A DNA stretch of 64,000 nt from Lachnospiraceae bacterium A2 (GTDB lineage Bacteria; Bacillota; Clostridia; Lachnospirales; Lachnospiraceae), in contig KE159636.1 of assembly GCA_000403315.2 (NCBI GenBank), positions 1,145,358 through 1,209,357 of the forward strand. Reading direction: 5' to 3'. A program made the position numbers and the translations under genes. Shown here one piece after another: positions 49,953 through 58,299 of this stretch (positions within the stretch are counted from its first letter, which is position 1; each line of letters starts with the position of its first letter). Under the pieces are notes generated by a model. That model was not told where the DNA came from. It was given only the letters and a program-made list of their open reading frames with translations, and did no database searches.

Positions 49953-51269
49953 TTATGCAGCTATGTCGCATTTAGCAGCATTGTATTGTTTGATATGTTC
50001 CTGCGGAGTAATGATTTCAAAAGGCTTGTTATCTCTGAGCATTGCAAATATTATGTTGCATACCTTGTGTGAAACAGCACCCATTGCCACAAGCTTGGGT
50101 TTTGCTCCACATTTTTTGAGATAGTAATCCCGGAGTACTGGATTTTTAGCTTCACCTGTACGGGATACACTGATGCTTTGTAAAGTTAGTGTATGAACAA
50201 CCCGTCTGGCTATGGCAGAGCCTCTTTTGGACATTTGGATTTTGGTACCTTCAAATTTGCCGGATTGTTTTACTGACGGATCAAGACCAAAGTAAGCAAA
50301 AAGTTGTTTTGGTTTTGAAAATGCAGAAAAATCACCAATCTCCCCCATGAGGGATATGGCAGATAAGAAACCGGCACCTTTGAATGTTTCGATCAAGTGA
50401 ATCTGTTTCACAAAATCGGTATCTTCATTAGCATTTACGAGTTCGTGCATTGCTTCTAGAATGCTGCCGATTTCTTCATCATATTTGCGGATGAAGCTGA
50501 TATAGAGCCGAATCCGCTTGATGTTGCTGTCAATGATGTAACCGAACTCATTTGCTTCATGAGCAGCCTGGATAATGGCATTATACTTGTTCTGGGCATA
50601 TGTAAGCCCAAAACGGGCAGTTGACTTGATGATACCAATAATCTCTTGTTTGTCTGCTTCAATAAAAGCAGATGGAGAGGAATAAGTTTCCAATAAGGTA
50701 AGGGATGTATTAATTGTAACCTTGGAGAAAATACCAAGATATTGTGGAAATGCCATGCGAAGTTCACCTTGGAGTTTGTTCACGTAAGCGCTGCGGTTAT
50801 CCATTAAGTCATAGTATTCACGACATAGATTACGACAGTTCAAAGCAAGGTCAGAAGGCATGAGAGAAACCTTTAAATCAGGTTTCAAACCAACCAAAGC
50901 CGCTTTTTTAGAATCAAAACGGTCATTATGTACTTTTCGTATGTTGATATTTGTGCTATTCTTAGTGATGATAGGATTGATAACTGAGCAGTTAAAACCC
51001 TTATCACGAAGATAGCAGAAGAGTGGGTAATGATAAATTCCCGTGGATTCCAGGAAAATGCGACTTTCCAAAGAATACAGCTCTTCTGCTTCTTTTATTT
51101 TAGAAACAGCGGTTGTAAGGGAACTCATTTTGTTGTGTAGGATTTTATAAGGTTTTCCTACAAACTGTTGGTTTGGAAGTGCGATAGACATCCATGAGAA
51201 GTCAGCACCGACATCAATACCAACAGAGATGAATAGATCCTCAGGATTAAAAATAACTTTGTTTGGCAT
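49953..51269 (-). CDS. IS110-family transposase
   Basis: 438 residues. N-terminal RuvC-like DEDD domain (SVGIDVGADFSWMSIALPNQ, FLESTGIYHYPLFCYLRDKG, FDSKKAALVGLKP) and C-terminal Tnp20 domain with TFKGAGFLSAISLMGEIGDF and the serine-containing KQLFAYFGLDPSVKQSGKF. Start is the Met at 51269 (MPNKVIFNP) with AAAGGAGC upstream. Intact. It separates the DUF6033 gene from the next gene of that locus; element ends are not marked by inverted repeats, as usual for this family. Confidence 0.95.
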   Translation of the reverse strand: MPNKVIFNPEDLFISVGIDVGADFSWMSIALPNQQFVGKPYKILHNKMSSLTTAVSKIKEAEELYSLESRIFLESTGIYHYPLFCYLRDKGFNCSVINPIITKNSTNINIRKVHNDRFDSKKAALVGLKPDLKVSLMPSDLALNCRNLCREYYDLMDNRSAYVNKLQGELRMAFPQYLGIFSKVTINTSLTLLETYSSPSAFIEADKQEIIGIIKSTARFGLTYAQNKYNAIIQAAHEANEFGYIIDSNIKRIRLYISFIRKYDEEIGSILEAMHELVNANEDTDFVKQIHLIETFKGAGFLSAISLMGEIGDFSAFSKPKQLFAYFGLDPSVKQSGKFEGTKIQMSKRGSAIARRVVHTLTLQSISVSRTGEAKNPVLRDYYLKKCGAKPKLVAMGAVSHKVCNIIFAMLRDNKPFEIITPQEHIKQYNAAKCDIAA

Positions 51270-51540
51270 GGGTGAAAGCTCCTTTCTGATAGGAATCCAT
51301 TTCCAATCTGGCAGGTACACAACCTAGCGTGTTATACGGGTATCGCCTTCCGGTTCCCAACCAGCTAAAACATAAAACCCTGTCGAATGGACTAATTGAC
51401 TCACTTGTAGGTATAGGCTGATGAAAATCAGCTTCCCAAGGAGGTGAACATTCTTTATCCTATCCTAAGGGATAATACCTTATGTTTCATCTGGTGTCTA
51501 TCAGGAACCGTCAGACATGATAATTATTTTTGGATAACAT
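51270..51540 (-). ncRNA. Candidate bridge-RNA region of the IS110 element
   Basis: IS110-group elements encode a bridge RNA in the non-coding part upstream of the transposase. These ~270 bases hold no gene and show stems on the minus strand, such as GCTGAT, GAAA, ATCAGC at about 51418-51433 and TATCC/GGGATA near 51459-51473. The guide loops and exact ends cannot be set without the insertion junctions. Confidence 0.45.
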
Positions 51541-51642
51541 CTGATGAAGGAAGAACACCTTCTTCTGTTATCTGATTTAAAGAAACTTATTAAACAAGTA
51601 GTCTTGATTGACTACACCATTATTATACTAGGAGGCGAGGAT

Positions 51643-52188
51643 ATGAATATCAGCAGTAACAATATGAGAGGGTTTTCGCAGTATTCCCTTTTGAATAAAC
51701 TGTTTTCGCAGAAGAATGGAAATAAATCTGGCGTTTCCAATCAGGCGGGTGCGAATGTCAGTGGAGGGGTGAAGTATAAGCACAGCTATTTGCATTATAA
51801 CGAGGATGGTGTTCCATGCTTTTCCAAAGAACACGCTGAAAGATGCCTTAAAGGAAGAAGTGATTACAAAAAAATCGTGCCTGTGTCGGAACAGGTAAAA
51901 GCAGATTTGGCAGAAGTAGTGAAGCAGGATTTCATTAGCACCAATGGAAAAGGAATACCAGAGGGAAGCAAAAGGCATGATGTAGTTAATAAGTATTTGA
52001 GTACAATTTCTGCCAAAGAGTGCGCATCCGCTTCATGGACATTGATTAAAATGGCAGGGGATTATGCTACAAGAATGGAAAAATTAGTAAGGGAAAACAA
52101 TCCGGGATGGAAGCCGGGGGACGCTTTTGACACGAGCATTTTAAACCAGCTTGACGGAACGCTCGGCGGAGTGGATTTCAGGGCGTAA
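51643..52188 (+). CDS. DUF3879-like protein
   Basis: 181 residues: MNISSNNMRGFSQYSLLNKL, then YLHYNEDGVPCFSKEHAERC, VPVSEQVKADLAEVVKQDFI and LNQLDGTLGGVDFRA. I recall it as DUF3879-like, frequent next to DUF6033 genes. No signal or membrane segment. The start is the ATG at 51643 with AGGAGGCGAGG upstream, not the earlier ATG at 51544, which belongs to the IS flank. Confidence 0.65.
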   Translation: MNISSNNMRGFSQYSLLNKLFSQKNGNKSGVSNQAGANVSGGVKYKHSYLHYNEDGVPCFSKEHAERCLKGRSDYKKIVPVSEQVKADLAEVVKQDFISTNGKGIPEGSKRHDVVNKYLSTISAKECASASWTLIKMAGDYATRMEKLVRENNPGWKPGDAFDTSILNQLDGTLGGVDFRA

Positions 52189-52210
52189 ATTTGGAAATGG
52201 AGGATTTGGT

Positions 52211-52993
52211 ATGTCAGTAAATATTGAAGGAAATGTGGGCCAGACCAGTGCGGCAAGCGGCTGGTATCAGAATGGCAGGGTGGTTAGCGCACAGGAAAAG
52301 GAAAAAGATGCACCGCAGCCGAAGGCGGACAATGCGGTGAAGGTTTCCATTTCGCAGGAGGGAATTGAGAACTATCGGAAACAGATCCGTGAAAAAGGGA
52401 TATCGGGCAGGGTTGTTGCAAAAGGGAACAAGGAGAGTGTTATAAGGCAGGCAAAACAGGCCACAAACGCACTGTCTGCAAACGCCTATGGCGGCGAACT
52501 GGCAGGGGAGCTGAAAAAGCTGAAAGGGCAGAGGACAGGAAGCGCATACGGCATTGCAGACGAGATGGAGGATTCCGTCAGGGCTTATGCGAACCTTTAT
52601 GATGAGATTGTGCAGGGCTATCAGGACGGCACAAGGGAGCGTTATGTGGAGGATGAAAATTCAGAGACGGGTTTCCGCAAAATGACAATGGAGGAAGAAT
52701 TAAGCAGGCTTGACCGGGCATTCCAGAAGATGGCGGACAGAGCGGATGCCAAGGAAATGATTGAGGGCGAGTTTAAGCGGCTCAGAACTGAAGGAGGGAA
52801 AGGGCTTTCCACGAATGCCTCTAAAAAGCCGCAGGGGACGGATGAAAACGTCCCGGAAACAACCGGGCAGAAAATGAAAAGGCTGGCGCAGGAATGGAGG
52901 GATGCTTACAAGACTTCTGGCTCTAAGGAAAGCGGTATGGAGAAAGTGCTATCCATGCTGAATAGTATGTTTGGCATTAGTAAAAAGGTATAA
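52211..52993 (+). CDS. Unknown protein of the DUF6033/DUF3879 locus
   Basis: 260 residues: a Gly/Ser-rich head, KVSISQEGIENYRKQIREKG, a helical middle (SAYGIADEMEDSVRAYANLY, TMEEELSRLDRAFQKMADRA) and a flexible tail. It repeats the pattern 'V-S-I-S-Q-E-G' seen in related proteins of this kind of locus. No membrane segment. It follows the previous gene by 22 bases with GGAGGATTTGGT. Confidence 0.65.
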   Translation: MSVNIEGNVGQTSAASGWYQNGRVVSAQEKEKDAPQPKADNAVKVSISQEGIENYRKQIREKGISGRVVAKGNKESVIRQAKQATNALSANAYGGELAGELKKLKGQRTGSAYGIADEMEDSVRAYANLYDEIVQGYQDGTRERYVEDENSETGFRKMTMEEELSRLDRAFQKMADRADAKEMIEGEFKRLRTEGGKGLSTNASKKPQGTDENVPETTGQKMKRLAQEWRDAYKTSGSKESGMEKVLSMLNSMFGISKKV

Positions 52994-53116
52994 TTGGGTA
53001 TACAGATATAACCTTTACGCCCTATTCCGCAGAGGCGCATAAAACTCTGCCTCTGCGGACTGCGAGGGTGCAGGGGAGGCTCTGAACGGGAGAGGGGCTA
53101 TATAACGGGAGGGATT

Positions 53117-53602
53117 ATGGAAGCAAGTATCAAAAGCAGATACAGCAACGAGGTTTTAGACAGGATATTCAGTTATTTTATGAGGATGGTTTTACACTTG
53201 CAGAATAGTGGTATTGAGAAACTGCCATTAGAAAATAATTTTGAAGAACCTTTGAAATCTTTTATGGACATTGCGGTTGGCTTGATTATTGATGGCCAAC
53301 CTCCTGAAATAGCAAGCCTGATTTTGGACGCGGAATATGATGCCATATTAAGTGGATCTGCAGTCAGCGTAAAAACAGCCATGAGCCTGCGGCTGATAAA
53401 GGAACTATCATGGCATATCCATTATGATAAAGATTATTATGGTTATCTGCTGTCTACAGTAAATTTGTGGGGGAATGAAGTTTTTAAATATGCTTCCCGG
53501 ACATTTTACCCAAATCCTTCAGAAGAGATAAAGGAAAGGTATCAAATCCACGATTTGATAAAGTATATGCCAAAAGAAGCATTCAGATTAGATGATTATT
53601 GA
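53117..53602 (+). CDS. Unrecognised helical protein of the same locus
   Basis: 161 residues, all helical by eye; LPLENNFEEPLKSFMDIAVG and DGQPPEIASLILDAEYDAIL are the most characteristic parts and faintly recall flagellar motor-type 'DGxPP' helices, which is not enough to assign. ATG after AACGGGAGGGATT. Cotranscription with the next gene is likely. Confidence 0.6.
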   Translation: MEASIKSRYSNEVLDRIFSYFMRMVLHLQNSGIEKLPLENNFEEPLKSFMDIAVGLIIDGQPPEIASLILDAEYDAILSGSAVSVKTAMSLRLIKELSWHIHYDKDYYGYLLSTVNLWGNEVFKYASRTFYPNPSEEIKERYQIHDLIKYMPKEAFRLDDY

Positions 53603-53736
53603 AGGAGAATATATTTCCGTCAGCAACATATCCCCAATAAGCCACAGACTGGCAAGAGCAAAGGCAGGCATCCCTGGCGTTCTGGCAGATTGGGGAATCG
53701 GGAGCAGGATTTATTTTTTGAATGGGAGATGTAGAT

Positions 53737-54387
53737 ATGGGAAAGGGCGAAGGCAGTATATCCATTATAGGTGGTGCAGATGGACCTACAAGTATTTTTA
53801 TCGCCGGAAAAAGCGATAAGGTGAAGCTGACAACACGCATACAAAATTATTTCCGCAAATTAAAAAGCAACAGAGTAAAAAAGCGGATAACCGCGAATCC
53901 CCATACGCTGGAGGAAGTCGTGGAACTGATGAAAAGGGAATACGGCGCTGAGGAGGTTTCGCAGCATTCTTTTAATTATCAGGAACAGAGAAAGTGCTTA
54001 AAGGCATCCCTTGTAATGCGTCACCGCCCGGATTTACTTGGTGAATTGATGGATTTGGAGCCGCCCGAAAGGGACGATGTGGAGGCTCTAAAGACATTCT
54101 TTGAACAGATTCAGAAGCGGGAGAAAATAGCAGCGGAAATTGCAGACGACATCTTACCATTAGATTTTCACATATATGAAATTAAGTGTCCTGGGAACTG
54201 CATAATGCAGATAGGGGTGGAAACTGTCTGGCAGGTGATAGAGGGCTCATTCAGCGGGGAAAAGAAAACCATGAAGGAGATGAAGAAGCTGTTCAGGGAA
54301 ATATATCTGTATTACGGAGTCACTGCCGAAGATATAAAAAATGAGACGGAAAGGTATAAGTCACTTTTAGCGGCATTGTGTTCGTAG
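53737..54387 (+). CDS. Unknown protein with an N-terminal IIGGADGPT motif
   Basis: 216 residues. SISIIGGADGPTSIFIAGKS (7-26) is the signature loop otherwise known from the beta subunit of sodium-pumping oxaloacetate decarboxylase, but there are no membrane segments here. The rest is a charged helical domain (TLEEVVELMKREYGAEEVSQ, FHIYEIKCPGNCIMQIGVET). Start ATG at 53737 after GGGAGATG. Function unknown. Confidence 0.65.
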   Translation: MGKGEGSISIIGGADGPTSIFIAGKSDKVKLTTRIQNYFRKLKSNRVKKRITANPHTLEEVVELMKREYGAEEVSQHSFNYQEQRKCLKASLVMRHRPDLLGELMDLEPPERDDVEALKTFFEQIQKREKIAAEIADDILPLDFHIYEIKCPGNCIMQIGVETVWQVIEGSFSGEKKTMKEMKKLFREIYLYYGVTAEDIKNETERYKSLLAALCS

Positions 54388-54420
54388 ATGCCAGACGTTC
54401 CGGCAGGGAAGGAGTTTGCA

Positions 54421-54929
54421 GTGGGTATTACAGAAATAACAAAAAGCCATCAGGCGAATAGCACTGCGGCAGGGAAAGGTATCATCCAAGAAGGAATGGA
54501 AGCTGTCTGATTCCCTCCGGGAGAAGATAACAGGATGCGGCACAGAACGTCTATATGGGGAATAAGTTTCTTGCTCTGCGGAAAAGCGAGGTCGCCAAAG
54601 TCGCGCCGGACAGGTCTGCGCTGATGGGGAAACTCAATCAGGATATGGCTGACATGAAAACGATACGGGAGGCGGATGAGAGACGCCTGCGCCTCCTGTT
54701 CGGGGAGCCGTATGAGGCTAAGTTCCAGTCCGGGGGAGTCCATGTGTATGACGGGAATGGAGACGAGATACTGACCTACACGGCGGGCGTGGGCTGGCAT
54801 GAGAAGGAGTCGAAGGCGGAGACGCAGGTACACGGGGCTTTGAAGGCAGCCTACTATGATGCGTACCATGCGGCAAGGCAGGAGATAAACGGAATGGAAG
54901 TGCAGGGCGGTTTTGACGCGAGGGCATAG
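54421..54929 (+). pseudogene. Frameshifted gene of the DUF6033-type locus
   Basis: A GTG at 54421 starts VGITEITKSHQANSTAAGKG; the following KKEWKLSDSLREKITGCG reads in another frame; then MGNKFLALRKSEVAKVAPDR to MEVQGGFDARA (54555-54929) in a third. Together they look like one protein of about 170 residues with two frameshifts. Family unknown; the C-terminal frame alone has no ribosome binding site. Confidence 0.5.
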
Positions 54930-55059
54930 GCGGATATAGTACACAAAGGATAAAAGGGAACTGGCAGGGACAGGCAGGTTCCCTTGTTCCATATCAGTGA
55001 GGGGAGGCGGAAAATAAGGATGGTTACTGGCCGGAGTGGAGTAAAGGAGGCGGTGGCAG

Positions 55060-55242
55060 ATGGAAATAATCAGATGCCCCAACCCCAAATGCAGGCGGCG
55101 CATTTTGGACGATGAGGGAACAGAGACGGAGTGGACGGTCCTTGAGATCAAATGCCAGCACTGCGGAAAACTGGTAAGGCTGCACTTCGGGCCGGAAGGG
55201 ATAGAAGCTGGTATATATGAGAAGAAAAAACGGCGGAGATGA
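55060..55242 (+). CDS. Small zinc-ribbon protein (Com-like), first
   Basis: 60 residues with CPNPKCRRRILDD and IKCQHCGKLVRL, two CxxC-type knuckles of a zinc ribbon, like phage Mu Com. Probably binds RNA or a partner protein. AAAGGAGGCGG lies 13 bases before the ATG. A second ribbon gene follows. Confidence 0.7.
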   Translation: MEIIRCPNPKCRRRILDDEGTETEWTVLEIKCQHCGKLVRLHFGPEGIEAGIYEKKKRRR

Positions 55243-55404
55243 TTCTGCTGTTTTTTTTATGCATTCCGTGATTAAGGGGCGGCATTCCGGGCCATACTGG
55301 TAACAGGCAATGGAAATTTATGGAAATTTCCACCGATGGGATATTTTATGCAGGATGCATAGCATGGCATTGTCATCCAAAACAGGCTGTGGGAGGTATA
55401 CGGT

Positions 55405-55557
55405 ATGTGTATGGTCAAATGTCCCGCTTGCAAAGGACGGATCTGCGATTTAATTGCCACCGCAGGAGGGCGCGTAGTCTTAAAGGTGAGGTGCCCCGAA
55501 TGCGGGAGGATAGTCAAATTGGAATGGCTACTACAGGTCACGGAGACAGCTAAATAA
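55405..55557 (+). CDS. Small zinc-ribbon protein (Com-like), second
   Basis: 50 residues: MCMVKCPACKGRICDLIATA, then KVRCPECGRIVKLEWLLQV. Same two-knuckle plan as the protein at 55060. GGGAGGTATAC precedes the ATG at 55405. The pair suggests duplication of a ribbon protein. Confidence 0.7.
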   Translation: MCMVKCPACKGRICDLIATAGGRVVLKVRCPECGRIVKLEWLLQVTETAK

Positions 55558-55601
55558 GACTTACTACCGAGCGAGTGGGACCAGGGGACATCGAGTCACG
55601 A

Positions 55602-55655
55602 ATGGCCGGAGTGAAGCTAGAGACAATGAGCCTTAGCTTACTCCGGCCATTTTTC
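55602..55655 (+). terminator. Strong terminator
   Basis: ATGGCCGGAGTGAAGCTA and TTAGCTTACTCCGGCCAT (with a few mismatches) around a 13-base loop, followed by TTTTTCC. Confidence 0.85.
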
Positions 55656-55684
55656 CGTTTTAAATCAATTTCATATCAAAAATA

Positions 55685-55728
55685 GAAGCGTTCTGGCTTT
55701 ACGAAGGCGTAAAGAAAGGAACGCTTTT
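55685..55728 (+). promoter_or_regulatory. Hairpin over the ribosome binding site of the next gene
   Basis: AAGCGTTC and GAACGCTT pair across TGGCTTTACGAAGGCGTAAAG; the second arm overlaps the AAAGGA site and the start codon region at 55729. Confidence 0.45.
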
Positions 55729-56100
55729 ATGTCTGAAAAAATCATCAGGATCAAGTCAGGAAACGAAGAATTCACAATGAGTGTTACAGAAGAGTCCTAT
55801 GAGGCGTGGAAAGATAGTGCCTCGGAGGAAGCGGGCATGGCACGAGCAGGGAGCTGGCTCCCTGCACCCATGGCCGAATATCATATTTTTTCTGTATATA
55901 CAGCAGCCTCAAGGGGGACTGCGGAATTTTTTTATTCGACACATTTCTATCTCTTTTCCCAACAGATTACAAAAGGATACAATGTTTTTATGACAGGCGC
56001 ACCTGGAATTCTTCGGGTGCGCTTTTTTTGCGCTTTCGGCTGTAGGCATCAGCCGCCGTTCAGGGGCCGTGCGCCCCCTCTGGTCTTGAAAATTGTTTAA
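55729..56100 (+). CDS. Doubtful frame; first ~35 codons may be a real phage gene
   Basis: MSEKIIRIKSGNEEFTMSVT, EESYEAWKDSAS looks like a genuine start with AAAGGAACG upstream. From about residue 40 (GSWLPAPMAEYHIFSVYTAA) the composition changes to random-looking sequence rich in Phe, Arg and Pro, so the present end is probably an artefact of deletion. Family unknown. Confidence 0.35.
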   Translation: MSEKIIRIKSGNEEFTMSVTEESYEAWKDSASEEAGMARAGSWLPAPMAEYHIFSVYTAASRGTAEFFYSTHFYLFSQQITKGYNVFMTGAPGILRVRFFCAFGCRHQPPFRGRAPPLVLKIV

Positions 56101-56129
56101 CCAAATTTCAAGAACTGGAGGGAATCTGA

Positions 56130-56516
56130 ATGAAAATTAAATATGAATTTGCGGATGGGACTGTATCAGAGGTTGAGGTGGAGGAATCCATCGGTGCCGT
56201 CATCATTGAAGACAGGCGGCTGGAGGACAACCTTTCCCGCAGGGAACGTTACCACTGTTATTCGCTGGATGCAGCGCAGTTTGTGGGAGAGGAATATGCT
56301 GACAGGGAAACACCGGAAACGAAGATGGAGCGTGAAATGGAAACGGAGCATATCGCCCAGGCATTGGACGGGCTGTCGGAAGTGCAGCGCAGGCGGATTC
56401 TGATGCTGGCGGGCGGTATGTCCGTCAACGAGATTGCGCGTAAGGAAGGCGTGCATCACAGCGTGGTCTCAGAAACGATATCTGCGGCCCGGAAAAAATT
56501 TAAAAAGTTTTTCTAA
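56130..56516 (+). CDS. Phage sigma-70-like factor
   Basis: 128 residues. N-terminal ~50 residues are specific to phage forms; from RETPETKMEREMETEHIAQA onward it is a region-4 type HTH: LDGLSEVQRRRILMLAGGMS, VNEIARKEGVHHSVVSETIS, AARKKFKKFF. Likely a late or middle gene activator, or an ArpU-like regulator. ATG after CTGGAGGGAATCTGA. First gene of the prophage replication block. Confidence 0.8.
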   Translation: MKIKYEFADGTVSEVEVEESIGAVIIEDRRLEDNLSRRERYHCYSLDAAQFVGEEYADRETPETKMEREMETEHIAQALDGLSEVQRRRILMLAGGMSVNEIARKEGVHHSVVSETISAARKKFKKFF

Positions 56517-56600
56517 AAACACCCCGCCGAACACCCCTCAAAATCTCCGTATAGTGAAGGGCATGAAAACAGCCGCCCTTCGGAAATGGAGGTCATGGGC

Positions 56601-56819
56601 ATGGAACACACATTGAGGATCAGTGTTTCAAAGGAGCCGGCATCCGGCGGGATCGTGAGCTGCCGCCATATCTCCGTGAGGGAGCGTTTCCTGCGCTTCC
56701 TCCTTGGGGAGAAGCGGAGGGTGACAATCATCGTTCCGGGCGATTCCGTCCGGGAGCTGGCAGTGAGTGAAGTCATGGAAGGAGGAAACGTACATGGGAA
56801 AAGTGAAGTTACTGCTTGA
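56601..56819 (+). CDS. Small prophage protein, unrecognised
   Basis: 72 residues: MEHTLRISVSKEPASGGIVS, CRHISVRERFLRFLLGEKRR, VTIIVPGDSVRELAVSEVME. It appears in this order, ahead of the Rrp5-like gene, in many Clostridia phage. Beta-rich, no known role. ATG at 56601 with GGAGG 9 bases upstream; overlaps the next gene. Confidence 0.7.
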   Translation: MEHTLRISVSKEPASGGIVSCRHISVRERFLRFLLGEKRRVTIIVPGDSVRELAVSEVMEGGNVHGKSEVTA

Positions 56820-57162
56820 CGTCATAGGGGACCTGCGTTCCCTTGCCGACAGCTTACAGGCTGTTGCGGATGCAGTGGCGGACAACGGTGCCGCGGAAGC
56901 AGGGAGGACAGATACAAAGGAGCCGGAAAAAGCGGGAAAGGCCGGGAAGGCGGCAAAGAAAGAGGAAAAGCCTGTGGCAAAGCAGGAGCCGGAGGAGAAG
57001 CCGCTGACGCTGGAGGAAGTCCGCGCGGTGCTGGCGGAGAAGTCCCGCGCAGGACACACGGAGGAAGTGCGGGAACTGCTGAATAAGCATGGCGCAGATA
57101 AGCTGTCGGAGATCGACCCGGCGGAGTATGCGGCGCTGCTTGCGGAAGCGGAGGTGCTGTGA
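56794..57162 (+). CDS. Phage 'Rrp5-like' small acidic protein
   Basis: 122 residues: a leading helix (LLLDVIGDLRSLADSLQAVA), an Ala/Lys/Glu linker, and a conserved C-terminal helix pair TLEEVRAVLAEKSRAGHTEE, VRELLNKHGADKLSEIDPAE. Commonly annotated as rRNA biogenesis protein Rrp5 in prophages, a name without functional support. AAGGAGGAAACGTAC precedes the ATG at 56794. The stop overlaps the DUF2800 start. Confidence 0.75.
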   Translation: MGKVKLLLDVIGDLRSLADSLQAVADAVADNGAAEAGRTDTKEPEKAGKAGKAAKKEEKPVAKQEPEEKPLTLEEVRAVLAEKSRAGHTEEVRELLNKHGADKLSEIDPAEYAALLAEAEVL

Positions 57163-58283
57163 TGGGGAGACACGCTTTACTTTCCGCATCCTCCAGCCAC
57201 CGGTGGCTTGCCTGCCCGCCGTCAGCAAGGCTCTGCGAGAATTACGAGGATACGGGCAGCGAATACGCGCAGCAGGGCACCGACGCCCACAGCCTGTGCG
57301 AACACAAGCTGAAGCTGTCCCTCGGCATGGAAACCGAAGACCCGACGGAGGGGCTTTCCTTCTACGATGAGGAGATGGAGGAATGCGCCTGTGGGTATGC
57401 GGAGTATGTCCTCTCGCTTGTTGAGGAGGCCAGGAAGTTCTGTAAAGACCCTGTCGTGCTGATTGAGCAGCGGCTGGATTTCTCCCGGTATGTGGAAGAG
57501 GGCTTCGGCACGGGGGACTGCGTGATCATCGCAGACGGGACGCTGTATATCATCGACTACAAGCACGGCAAGGGCGTGGAGGTTTCCGCCGAGGGGAACC
57601 CGCAGATGATGCTGTATGCCCTGGGCGCGCTGGAGCTGTTTGACGGCATTTATGACATTGATGCCGTCCGCATGGCGATCTACCAGCCGCGCCGGGAGAA
57701 TGTCAGCGTGTATGCCATGGCGAAGGATGACCTTCTTAAATGGGCGGAGGGAGAGCTTGCTGAGAAGGCGAAGCTGGCCTATGCCGGGGAGGGCGAGTTC
57801 TGTGCGGGGGAACACTGCCGGTTCTGCAAGGCGAAGGCGGTCTGCAGGAAACGGGCGGAGTACAACCTGGAACTTGCCAAATATGATTTTGAGATGCCCG
57901 CCACGCTGGAGGATGACGAGATTGCGGCGATCCTCGTGAAAGCGGATGAGCTGGCGGCATGGGCGGCGGATGTGAAAGAGTTTGCATTGCAGCAGGCGTT
58001 AAGCGGCGTGAAGTATGCCGGGTTCAAGGTTGTGGCCGGAAGGTCCAACCGGAAATATACGGATGAGGATGCCGTGGCGGATACCGTGAAGAAGGCGGGC
58101 TTTGACCCGTATGAGCCGAAGCTCCTTGGAATTACAGCCATGGAGAAGCTGCTCGGAAAGAAGAAGTTTGCAGAGATTTTGAAGGGCCTTGTGGAGAAGC
58201 CGCAGGGCAAGCCTGCGTTAGTCCCGGAGAGCGACAAGAGGTCGGAGATGAACACGGCGCAGGAAGATTTCAAGGAAGATTAG
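57162..58283 (+). CDS. DUF2800 phage nuclease (Cas4/RecB-like)
   Basis: 373 residues. PD-(D/E)XK motifs: GTGDCVIIAD (Asp) and IIDYKHGKG (Asp-x-Lys), then helical GNPQMMLYALGAL. A cysteine cluster FCAGEHCRFCKAKAVCRKRA follows, like the [4Fe-4S] clamp of Cas4/AddB nucleases. It probably trims DNA ends in phage recombination or replication. Start ATG at 57162 overlaps the previous stop. DUF2815 follows 16 bases after. Confidence 0.88.
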   Translation: MGRHALLSASSSHRWLACPPSARLCENYEDTGSEYAQQGTDAHSLCEHKLKLSLGMETEDPTEGLSFYDEEMEECACGYAEYVLSLVEEARKFCKDPVVLIEQRLDFSRYVEEGFGTGDCVIIADGTLYIIDYKHGKGVEVSAEGNPQMMLYALGALELFDGIYDIDAVRMAIYQPRRENVSVYAMAKDDLLKWAEGELAEKAKLAYAGEGEFCAGEHCRFCKAKAVCRKRAEYNLELAKYDFEMPATLEDDEIAAILVKADELAAWAADVKEFALQQALSGVKYAGFKVVAGRSNRKYTDEDAVADTVKKAGFDPYEPKLLGITAMEKLLGKKKFAEILKGLVEKPQGKPALVPESDKRSEMNTAQEDFKED

Positions 58284-58299
58284 TCAGGAGGAAAATCAT

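Noticed and set aside
53592..53819. 75-codon frame starting MIIEGEYISVSN
   Set aside because: It overlaps the end of one gene and the start of the IIGGADGPT gene in another frame, and its second half is a shadow of the latter.
55558..55601. Possible prophage attachment site
   Set aside because: No tRNA gene, repeat or integrase lies near it; a partner site would be outside the window.
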